NCBI GenBank assembly: GCA_009829735.1
Contig: CM020620.1
Span: forward strand, 22,852,020-22,916,019
Direction: 5' to 3'
Length of the DNA: 64,000 nucleotides
Source of the DNA: Pyropia yezoensis
Taxonomy: Eukaryota > Rhodophyta > Bangiophyceae > Bangiales > Bangiaceae
The position numbers were made by a program, and so were the translations under genes. Of this stretch, positions 22,073 through 31,920 are shown piece after piece. Every line of letters begins with the position of its first letter. The first letter of the stretch is position 1. The notes under the pieces are model-generated. The model was given only the letters and a program-made list of their open reading frames with translations, did no database searches and was not told the origin of the DNA.

Positions 22073-24216
22073 TTACACGAGGTTCTCCACCCCCGCAAAC
22101 GCCGACGACGTGCGGAGGGTCCACTCGAGGTCCTCGTCCAGCTCGTCAGCGCGCCCCCCCCTCGCGGCCGGGGGCAGCGGCGTCATGCCGCGGCCGCCGG
22201 GCGCTGCGGCACCGCTCCCGCTCGTGGGTGCGGGTGAACTTGGCGAGCAGCGCCGCGGTGCGGCGGCCGCCGCCGCCGCGGGGCGCGCGCTCGGCGGAAC
22301 TGGCGGTGAAGCTGCCGTCCCAGCCGTCGATGATGCCGTCGCCGCGCCTGCCGCCTGCGGCCACGGTCGCTGCGGAGCTGCTGCTCGCCACGGCACTCCC
22401 GCCGCCGCCACTCCAGCCCGAGGTGGGACCCACCGCCAGCGTGGACGGCGCTGTCAACAAGGTCCTCCTCAACCGCCGCCATTGCCGCCGCCGCCGCCGC
22501 CGCCGCCGCCGCCCATGCCTGCCGCCCCTTCCTGGCGCAGCGCCTCCAGCTGCCGCCGCACAGGGCTGGGCGTCGCGACGAGCTCGTCAAAGGTGGGCAG
22601 CCCGACCCCCCCCGGTGAGGGGGAGCTGATCCCCAGCGCCCCCCCCCCAGCCGGTGCCGGGGACGCAGGGGGGGGGGTGCTGCCGCCGTCGGGGGCGCAC
22701 CCCTCAGTCACCGTTGGTGGCGGGAGTGGCCGCCGACGCCGCCGCCGCCAGCTGCTGTGCCCCTCAGCGGCCGCAGCAAACGGCGACGGCGGGGACGGCA
22801 ACGGCGGTGAGGGCGTCGACGCGGTCAACGCTGCCGTTGGGGTTTGCACCCACGAGGCCGCCGCCACTTGAGCAGGCTGCACGTAGGGGCATGCGGGCTT
22901 CCCCCGCGGCGTGATCGCCGCCCCCACCGCCTGGTGGCCCGCCGCCTGGGTGCCCCCGCGCGGCGTCAGCACCCCTCGGGGTGTGCCGCTGCGGGTGCCG
23001 TCGCTGCGGGTGCCGCCACCCCCGAGTGCCCGCGGCGCGGCCGCGGGCGGGCTGCAGGCCACCTCGGCCTGCAGCGGCAGCGCGGCGTGTGCCTCGCCCC
23101 TCCCAGCCGGGCCGCACAGCGACACGGGCCGCGGGCGGGCGGCCCGGGGGCTCCCTCGCCCCCCACCACGGCCGCCACGGCCGCCCCCAGCCGGACCGAC
23201 GCGGGCCGCCCCCGCCGCGTCGCCGCCGCCGCTGCCGCGGCCGCCGACGGGGCGGCGCCACACGGGCGGTCGGCGGCGGGCGACCGCCCATGGATGGACG
23301 GGTGGCGGGCGGGCGTCCGCATCAGCCCGCCACGCCCGCCCGGCGGCGCCGCGTTCTCATCCCCCCCACCCAGACCGTCGGGCCACCCCGCGCCGGGGGC
23401 GGTCGCCCCGTCGGGACCGCCGCCGTCCCCCCGGCCGGTCGCTGCGGCCACGCCGCCGCGGCCGGCGGGGGCGGCCACCCCGCCGCGGGGGGGTCGAGCC
23501 GCGCCGACTGGGGCCGCAGCCGCCGGCCGGCCGCCGGCGTTGCGGCGCCCCCGCCCGCGGGGTAGGCCGCCATGGCCGGCGGCCGGTGGGTGGGGGTGGC
23601 CGCCAGCGAGGACGCCCGGTGGGGCGCGCCGCGCGTCGCAGACGACGGGCCTGGGGGGGTGGCGGCCACCGCCGTGCCGTACGAGTGGGAGCGCATCACC
23701 TCCGAGCCGTCGGCCGGCGAGACGGCCGCCGACGGCCAGACGGAGGGCGTGGCCGTCCCCCCCGGCCGGCCGGCGGGGGTGGCCGCCCCGGCCGCGCGGG
23801 GCGGGGGCGTACTCCCCACCGCCGGCCGGGTGGGCGTGCCCGCCGCCGCCGCCGGCCGGTGGGCGGCCGCCGCGGCCGCAGCCACCCCCACCGGGAATGG
23901 GGAGCGGAGGCCGCGCACCGACACGGGGCGGGGCGCCGGCGTGCGGCCGCCCCCCGCGGCCGCCGCCCCGGCGGCGGCGGCCACCGCCCCACCACCCGCC
24001 GGTCGGGGCAGCCGCACCGATGACGGGCGGCAGCGCGGGTGCCCCCCCCCGACGGCAACGGCGGGGCGGCGTCGCCCCTGTCCCCGCCACCGCCGTCACG
24101 GACGGGGGTGCCAGCGGCGGGGGCCCCCCGCCGGCCGCCGCCGGCCGCCCATGAGTGGCCGCCTGGCGACGCCGACAGCCGCAACGACGACGGCCGAAGG
24201 CGGGGGGTGGGCGGCG

Positions 24217-24249
<33 letters not shown>

Positions 24250-24925
24250 CGCCGCCCCGCCCGGCAGGACGGTCCCTCTGGCGGGCGGGGCCACCCGGCG
24301 TCGGCGGCGACGCCCCGCGTGGCCCGTCTGCCCACCGCACCCCCGCGGGCGACGGCACGCGCATGGACATGGGGCGCCGCGCCGACGCGGGGGTGCCGCG
24401 GCGGCGGCACCGACGGTGGGCCCGCCGCACCCCCCCCCCCCCCCCCCCCCCCCCGCCGCCGCCGCCGCCGCCGCCGCCCGTGGGCAGGCCGCCACCCCCC
24501 GTGGCCGACGCCACCTGGATGGACGACGCGCGGCGGCGGCCGGTGGCCGGCGGCAGGTCCTCCCAGCCACCGCCCGCCGCCCAGCGGTCTGCCGCCCGCG
24601 CACTGGCAGCGTCATTGGCGGCAGCGGCGGCGGCGGCAGACGCCGCGACGGCGTCGGCGGCGGCGGCGGCCGCGGCCGCGTCGGCGGCAGCCGCGTCGGC
24701 GGCGGCGACGGCCGCCGCGACGGCAGCGTCGGGGCGCATGGCCGCCGGCGACCGCAGCGACAGCCGCCGGCTGACGCGCCGCCCGCCAGACGGGGTGTGG
24801 GCGGCAGGTGGGGCGCCGCCGCCGGCGACGGGCGGCGGCGGGGCGGCGGCGGTGGTGGCCTTGGGCAGGCGGGCGCTCGCCCGCCGGTGGACTGGCGGGG
24901 AGGGTGGGGGGGGGGGGGGGACCAT
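22073..24925 (-). pseudogene. Inverted copy of the disordered-protein gene, frame-disrupted
   Basis: Same length (2853 bp) as the left copy at 2051-4903. Here the C run after ATG-GT is 15 bases, which places the start in frame with the expected N-terminal reading (MVPPPPPPSPPVHRRASAR). Frame changes then occur after the long G run and at several later points (for example near 24050, 23480, 23140 and 22480-22510), so no single frame spans the gene. Comparing the two copies is the best way to recover the real reading frame. Whether it is expressed cannot be judged. Confidence 0.65.
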
Positions 24926-26792
24926 GGCCAAGGGGGGGCGGTGGCCACCCGCAGGAGCGGGGTTGCCACTGGCAGGGGTGGGGACGTAGGGGGGGGGGGG
25001 GGGTGGGGAGGGGGTATATAGGGTGAAAAGAGAGACAGATGAGTGGTGGGGGGGGGGGGGGGTGTGTGGGGGAGGGGTGAACAGGAAGAGCAGGGGGGGA
25101 AGCAGCGGGGAGACGGTGAGCGAGACCAACCCAGGCTGGGGGTGGAGAGGGGGTGGGGGGAGGAGATGAGGAGTGTACGGTGGTCACAGCAAGCAGGTCA
25201 GACTGGCCGGTAAGGTGTGGAAACACGGGGGGGGGGGGGGTGCGGCAGACGGGTGGGGCGTCCGACTGGCAGCGGTACGAGCAGCACACCGGTGGGGCGG
25301 GGGCTAAAGAGCGACGCGCGCGCAGGGAGCGAGAGAGCCGGCGCTGCGGGAAACAGCCGGCGGCGGTGCGGTGGGGGGGGGGGGGGGGGGGGGGGACGCC
25401 CGGGGGGGGAAGGGGCATCCAGCGGCCGCCGCCGCCGCGGCGCCGCAGACCCGTTGCGGGGTGGTGGCGCGGGGCGCGCGTCCCGCCCCGCCGGGGGCGC
25501 GGCGTGCCGCCCCCCCTCCCCGGGGGGGGGGGGTGGGGTTGGCGGGGAGGGCCGCAACGGCGGTGGCCTCCTCCACCGTGGCGGCAGGCAGGCAGCCGTT
25601 TGACCTGCGGGGGGGGTGGGGGGGGGGGGGGGGCGCCCGCCGCGGCGTCCGACCCCACGCTGTGATCGGCACGGCGGTGGCCCCACTGGCCGCGGCCGAC
25701 GCGGGAGCGCGGCGCGCAATGGGGGTGGGGGGGTGGGGGGGTGGCGGGGGGGGAGCGGGGGAGGGGGGGGGGGGGGGGGGGAGCGGACGGCTACCGCGGC
25801 AGTGGCCGGCCGCGCGGCCGGGGGGGGGGGTGGGGGGTAGCCGGTTGGGGCTTGTTGGGCTGGATGGAGGAGGAGGAGGGGGGGGTGGGGGGGTGGGGTG
25901 GGTGGGGGTGGGTGGGAAGGGGAGTGGCCCCCACCCCCCCTCCCCCCCCCCCACAGAATCAGAGACGGCAGTGAACGGGGGCGGTGGGGGAAACAGGGGC
26001 CGTTGCAGGTGTGGCGCGGGGTTGGCAGAGGGAGGGAGGAGGGAGGGAGGGGAGGGGGGCGGCGTGGGCCCACGTGCACACCCCCCTTCCCCGTCCGCCT
26101 TCCACGCGCGCGGCGTGTGGCCGCGCGGGCGGCGGCGGGTGGCGGCGGTGGTGGTGGCGGTGGCGGTGGCGCGGGGGTGCGGGGGTGGGGGGGCGGGGGC
26201 GGGGGGGGGGCGGCGGTGCGCAGCGGCGTGATCCGGGGGGTGCGGCGCTTTCAAAAAAGAGAAGAAAAAAAAAAACGGGCACGGCTGGGCGGGTGGCGGG
26301 GGGTGGGTGGTGGTGGTGGTGGGGGTGGTAGTGGTGGCCGGGGGGGGGGGGATGAGGGGGTTGGCGCCAACCAGGGGGGGGGGGGGACGGCAACACGCCA
26401 CCGCCATGGCGCCACCGGCGGCGGCCTTTGGGAGAGAGGGGAAGGAGCAAGGCCCAGAGACCCCCCCAGGCGGTGTCTCGCCAATGGTGGACAGGGGGGG
26501 GGGGGGGGCTGTTTTGTCCAAACGCAGACGGGGTATATCGTATGGGGATGGGCGACCGGGGGCTCTGTCGTGGCGGGGGGGGGGTGGGCGCGCGCCGTAG
26601 CGCGGCGGCGGCCGTTTTTCCCTTTCTGGTTTTTTTTTTTGCGTCGCGCCCCGCATGGGGTGCGGGACACAAAGGAAGAGTCGGGAACTACCAACCAGTG
26701 GGGTGATGGGAAAAAAAAGTCCAAAACAGGAGGAAATGGGGCCAACTTTTTCTTGGCACCCACCCACCACGGTCATGCGCAACGACCACTGG

Positions 26793-26826
<34 letters not shown>

Positions 26827-26992
26827 GCCGCCACCCTCACCCGCGCAACGGGAACCGAGCCGGGCGGGCGGGTCCTCTCCGTTTGACGATCGCCGACGTG
26901 CGCGCTGCGCGCAGAGGGGGGTGCCCCCGCGACAATGTCGACGGGGGTGTGGTGGGGAGGGGGTGACCAACACGAGGGGAGAGAGAGCATCA

Positions 26993-28819
26993 TCCGGTGC
27001 TGTTTTGTTCTTTCTCGCACCCCGTCTGGTGGTCCGCGGAGCGCTCACACACCAGTGTTGCCCAGGTTGCCCAGACCCGTCCCCATTGATGATGTAGGCG
27101 GTGGAGTTTTTGGAGGGACGAGTGTGTGGGGGAGCGGTGGCACGGGGTGGGCTCCCCTGGTGGGCACCCGTACGTCCAGTCTGCCCCCATCCGATTTTTT
27201 GGCGGTCGCTGGGTGCCTCACGGTAGAGAACCTCCGCGGCGGTTCCTCTGGCGGTGGTGCGGCTCCACGCCCTTGCACCCCACCGTCGTGCCGTGTATGT
27301 ACGTAGACAGGGGAGCAGCGGCTACTCGTAGCACACAGCGCTGGGAGGAAGGGGGTCCTTGCCACGGCGAGCGTGCCCATCGTCTGCATCCGCCAAAAGG
27401 CCAGAGAATTCAAACGTGGCTGTAGGATCCGGAAATACATTCTTCTACAGACGACTGACTTCTTCTCTCTTTTTTTTGTTACATGTTCTACATCCAAACG
27501 TTCTTCACTTTTTCGTCGATCGAAGAGGAACGGCCTGAGCAGTGCGCTGATCCCTGGGAAGGGGCGCGGCGTGACGCGGGGACACCACCGTGACCGCCTT
27601 GCCAATCACCCCACTCCCGCGCCACCGTGGCGCGGGATCCCAAGGAGTCTGCAGATCCACCACCGCCACGCACGTCGGCGGGGGGCATGCAAGGCTGGCG
27701 CGCCGGGTCGTGGTGGGAGGGGTGGGGGGGGGGGGCGGGGTCCATGCGGCGGGCTAGCGGGACACTGACCGCCAACGGGCCATGCCGGCTGTGTTCACTG
27801 CGCTCTTTGCGGAGGGAGCGAGGGGAGGGGTGGCGCGACGGCGGGGGCGAAGGGGGGGCCGGACGAGATTCAAACGATGGAGTGGCTGCCGCCAAGGAAG
27901 GAGAAAATATCAGGAAGGAAGAAAAAAAAACGAAGAAATACAGCCAGACCATTGACAACAAACACCACCAATCAGGAACAGAAACAAGCAGGCAGAGACA
28001 AACAAAAACACATCCACCGCCCGCGCGCACGAGCCGGCGCGCGCAGTGGCGCGCAGAGCAATGGCCAGCAGAGGCGCACGGGGAGAGGGCCGAGGCAGAG
28101 AGCGCCAGGCGGTGGCAACGCACCACGTACACATGCACACAAACAGCGCTCATTGCGGGAGCGGCCACGAGGCGGGGGGCCGCGCGCTGGGGCGGCTGGC
28201 GGCCAAGCGCACGGGCGGCTGCTAGTCCCGCCCGCCAGCGCCCGCGGCGGGACAGCACGCCTCGGCGGCGGGGAGCGCGCGCCACAGCGGAGAGGTGCGC
28301 GGGGGGGGGGAGGGAGAGGCCGGGGACCAGCGGGAGGGGAAAGAAGTCGGGACGACGCGCGCCTCCCACCGTCAGCAGCACGCCAACCGCGCGTGCCGTA
28401 GAGAGCAACAGCGGTGGCGACGGCTGTTCGGCGCGGACGTGTCGTTGCCCCGCGGACCGTCCCGACGATCCCCGCCCATCGCGCCCACCGCACCGCAGGA
28501 CGGTGACCGGCGGGGGCGCCAGCGGGGCACCCGCGGCTGGCCGCCAGCACCTCCCCGCCACATACCACGCAGCCACCGACTGCCGCCTGCCCAACACCGC
28601 CACGACGCAGTCGTCCACAAAAAAAAACGCCCCAGCCACAAAAGCACATGCACAGACGCATCACCCGCCACGCCCACTGCCACGCCACCCCGTTGCCATT
28701 CCTCGCACCCCCCCTCTCTCGCACCGCGGCCTCCCACCCCCCCTCACCCTCGCGCCCCTCCCTCTCCCGCCCAGGCCACCAACCCTCCGCTGCCACAACG
28801 CTCCCGTCGCTCCTCCCCC
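26993..28819. other. Intergenic DNA between the right arm and the Tup1 gene
   Basis: I see no supportable gene. Open frames (for example minus strand 27488-28639) are Arg/Pro/Ser/Cys-rich with no domain. The part next to 28819 is the probable 3' UTR of the Tup1 gene. An A-rich patch lies at 27900-28020. Confidence 0.4.
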
Positions 28820-31175
28820 TCACGTGTAGTTCCACATCCGCGCGCGGCAGTCGCCCGACCCCGTCGCGATCGCTGCCGCCACCGGGTTGTGCGCAATCGA
28901 GATGACCGAGTTCTTGTGGCCCTGCAGCATCAGAGCCATGGATGGGTTGCGGGGATCCCACAGCTGCACCGTCCGGTCCTTGGAGCCCGACAGCAGCCAC
29001 CGGCCGTCGGGCGAAAACGCCACCGACAGCACAAAGTCGCGGTGGCCGGTGAACGTCAGCCGGCACTGCTGGCTATTTTGGTCCGCCGCGGACAGGTCCC
29101 ACAGCTTGAGCGTCTTGTCAAGAGAACCCGACAGCAGGAGGCAGCCGTCGGGGGAGAACGCCACCGAATAGACAGAGTCCCGGTGGCCGTCAAACGACCG
29201 CACCAGCTGGCCAGTGCTGACATCCCACACCCTCACAATCTTGTCCAGAGAGCCCGCCGCGACGTGCGCTGACGTTGGGCTGACCGCCACTGACGTGATG
29301 CCGTCGGTGGCGCCCGTTGGGCCCCCGAGGGTGGCCAACAGCTGACCCGTCTGGAGGCTCCACAGCTTGGCCGTCTTGTCCCCGCTGCCCGACGCAATGA
29401 AGCGGCCGTCGGTGGAGGCGTCCACAGAGTAGATGTCCGTCTCATGACCCACAAACGAGTGCCGCACAGTGCGGTTGCGCACGTCCCACACCTTGACCAC
29501 ATGGTCCTCTGCGCCCGTCACCAACGACTCGCCGTCAGGGGTGAAGCACACGGCCCGGACGTAGCTGTCCGCGCCGCTGCCACCCGCGCCGTCATCGTCG
29601 CCGCCACCGCCGCCGCCACCGCCACCGACGCCGTCCTCACGGTCAAAGGCGGCAACGCGCTGCCCCGACGCAGCCTCAAAGATGTGCGCACACCTGTTGG
29701 AGCCAGTCGCCAGGTACTGGCCGTCAAAGCTGTACCGCACACAGCACACGACCGAGTCATGCACAAACGAGTTATGAAGCGTCACCGCCATGTTGTTGGC
29801 CACCCCGTTGGCGCCAGTCCCCTGGTACACCACGTAGTCATCCTCGGCGGCGTGGGAACCGTTGACGAGCGTCCCCGGGCCCGACACACCATTCATGGCG
29901 CCGGCGCCCACAGAGTTGAGCTCTGGCTTGATACCACCGCGGTAGCCAACGCCGCTGCCATCCAACGTCATCCGCCCACCCGCTGCGGAGCCCGTATCGG
30001 ACAGCAACCGCCCGACGCTGCCCGCGCCGCGGATGCTAGCCAAGTTGGGGTGCCCCGTGGCCGACCCACCGCCCCCGCCGCCGACATTGCCCGCGCCCGT
30101 CGATGCGCTAGCCGGCGCCATGGACGGCAGCGGCCCGCCCGACGGCGGGGGCCCCCCAGCCGAATACCCGTTGGACGGCGACGGCGCCGACGGCATGGTC
30201 CGCGCGGGCGGCGGCTGCGCGAGGGAGGCCGACATGAAGCCGCCGCGGTCGCCGCCGCCGCCGCCGCCGCCACCGCCACCCGTGGTGCCTGACGGGGCGC
30301 CACTGTGCGGCGGCACGCCGGTGCCCCCATAGCCGCCGCCAAAGCCCACGCCCGTCCCCGTTGCAGCCGACGTGGCCGGCTGCGCCGCAGAGGAGCCACT
30401 CTGCGTGCCGTTGGCAGCGGTGGCAGCGCCCGCCACCCGGGCGGCGGGCCCACCGCCCGACGCCGCCAGCGGTGTCAGGGGCTTGCTGCTCGTGGGGCCC
30501 GCCATGCCCGACACTGGCTGGCCCGCCGCCGACAGCTGCGCCTTTAGGCGGTTGACCTCGGCAATGTAGTGCTCCTCGACAGCCCGGTGCTTGTGCTCGA
30601 GGCCCACAAGGGCCTGCTCCAAGGTGGATATTTCAGCCAGCTGCGCGGGGTGAAAACGTACGGATCATGAGGCCATCGTCGCGGCAATGCCAAGGGCAGG
30701 GGACCAGCAGGTAGGAAAGGGAGCCAAACGTCCAACAAAACGACCCAGCCCAGCCAAGGAAACGTCAAACGCGGGAAAATGCACAAGCGGTACGAGTGTC
30801 AGCGATGCGCCCACCCAGAGGCCGGCAGGCCGACCCACGCACGGCCGGATCGCGCACCGGGACGAGTCCCCGCGATCCCCCTTCCCTCATCGTCCTCCTC
30901 CCCCGCACCCCCCCTACCCGGCGAGCAAAAACGTACGTGTGCATCCAGCTTGCGCTGGTACTCCTCCCGAATCACGCGCACCTCCTGGCCCTCCCCCGAG
31001 GCGGCGAGGAACTCGGCGCGCAGCCGCTCGAGGAGCTCTGCCCAGCGGGGCACCCCCCCCGCGCCGCCCGCCTCGCCCGCCACCCCCCCCGCCCCCGCCG
31101 CCGCCGCGGCGGTGCTGCCGGCGCCCGCGCCCGCGGCGGCGCCCCCCCCCGCGGCGGCGCCCAGGCCACCAACAC

Positions 31176-31208
<33 letters not shown>

Positions 31209-31385
31209 TACCGACGCCACCACCGCCGCCAATGGCGGCGCCCCCGCCAGCGGCGCCGCCACCCACGCCGGGCCCGCCGTCCGGGCCGCCGCCGCCGGCC
31301 GCCGCGGCCGCCGACACGGCAGGCCCGCCGACGGGGCCGAGGCCCATGGCGCCGCCGCCGCCGACGCCGCCACCACCACCACCGC

Positions 31386-31417
<32 letters not shown>

Positions 31418-31739
31418 ACGCCACCACCACCAACGCCGCCGCCGCCAGGCGCACCCCCCCCCGCGCTCAGGGCCCCGCCCCCCGCCGTCGACACGACGGG
31501 TGGACCCCCCCCCCCCCCGACCGAGCCGCCGCCGCCCGCGCCGCCGCCGCCCACTGCCCCCACCCCCCCCACCCCCCCCCCCCACCACCACCGCCACCAC
31601 CACCGCCGCCGCCGCCACCGCCGCCACCGCCGCCACCTCCGCCACGGTCAGGCCCGCCGCCGCTAAGCGCCGACCCATTCCCGCCCGGGGCGCCCTGATA
31701 CACGCCCCCACCGCCGGGGGCGGCGCCCACCGAGTTCAT
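28820..31739 (-). CDS. Tup1-family transcriptional corepressor (WD40)
   Basis: Nuclear corepressor scaffold that, in characterised family members, tetramerises and bridges DNA-bound repressors to chromatin modifiers. The downstream exon (30640-28820) encodes about 606 residues. It starts with the helix LAEISTLEQALVGLEHKHR, then a Gly/Ser/Pro linker, then seven WD40 blades, including SVDASTDGRFIASGSGDK, SGSLDKTLKLWD and LSGSKDRTVQLWD, ending ATGSGDCRARMWNYT. The upstream exon ends at 30937 with the helix WAELLERLRAEF and REEYQRKLDAH. Joining across a 296-bp intron restores one continuous coiled coil like the Tup1 tetramerisation domain. That domain is preceded by about 200 residues of Gly/Ala-rich sequence, unusual because it is normally at the extreme N-terminus. 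The ATG at 31739 (MNSVGAAP) is my choice. A frame change in the homopolymers near 31560-31580 separates it from the rest. Confidence 0.88.
30641..30936 (-). other. Intron of the Tup1 gene (296 bp)
   Basis: On the minus strand the donor is CAC|GTACGT (G at 30936) and the acceptor is CCCCGCGCAG| (ending 30641). The phase is 0, and joining aligns both halves of the Tup1 coiled coil. Retaining the intron would run into stops. Confidence 0.85.
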
Positions 31740-31797
31740 GTCCTCCACCGCCGCCGCCGCCGCCGCCTCCCGGGCCGCGTGCAGGTGGGGTGACGGC

Positions 31798-31920
31798 TGG
31801 TCGGGGGCTCAGCGTCCGTGCCTCCCCCCCCCCCCCCTGCCCTCCCCCCCCCTCTACCCCCCCCCGCCGCCTTACCTCTGGGGGGCCGCGCCAACGGACG
31901 ACCCCCACTGGCTATGGTCA
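31798..31920 (-). other. Probable 5' exon and intron of the Tup1 transcript
   Basis: On the minus strand a strong donor CCCAGAG|GTAAGG has its G at 31875. An acceptor-like CCCGACCAG lies near 31798, about 60 bases before the chosen ATG and in frame with it (reading PSPHLHAARE). The exon to the right of 31876 could be leader or could extend the N-terminus. Its 5' limit is not visible. Confidence 0.35.

Larger units (their letters stand above)
18464..26992 (-). repeat. Right arm of the inverted duplication
   Basis: Reverse complement of 1-8547, starting at the gap edge. It contains inverted copies of the LPMO start (18464-18575), LPMO TATA (18790-18795), the 103-bp tandem duplication and candidate exons (about 20490-21175), the disordered-protein gene (22073-24925) and its TATA box (25015-25020), and the low-complexity tract (25020-26992). 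Reading frames are more broken than in the left arm, mainly by one-base indels. Confidence 0.95.

Noticed and set aside
1..26992. Missed hairpin adapter as the cause of the inverted duplication
   Set aside because: Such artefacts fold directly at the turn point; here 9.9 kb of non-palindromic DNA and a scaffold gap lie between the arms, so a contig or haplotig join is the better artefact model.
27488..28639. 383-codon minus-strand ORF downstream of Tup1
   Set aside because: Composition is Ser/Pro/Arg/Cys with a chance hydrophobic patch; no family, no splice or promoter evidence.
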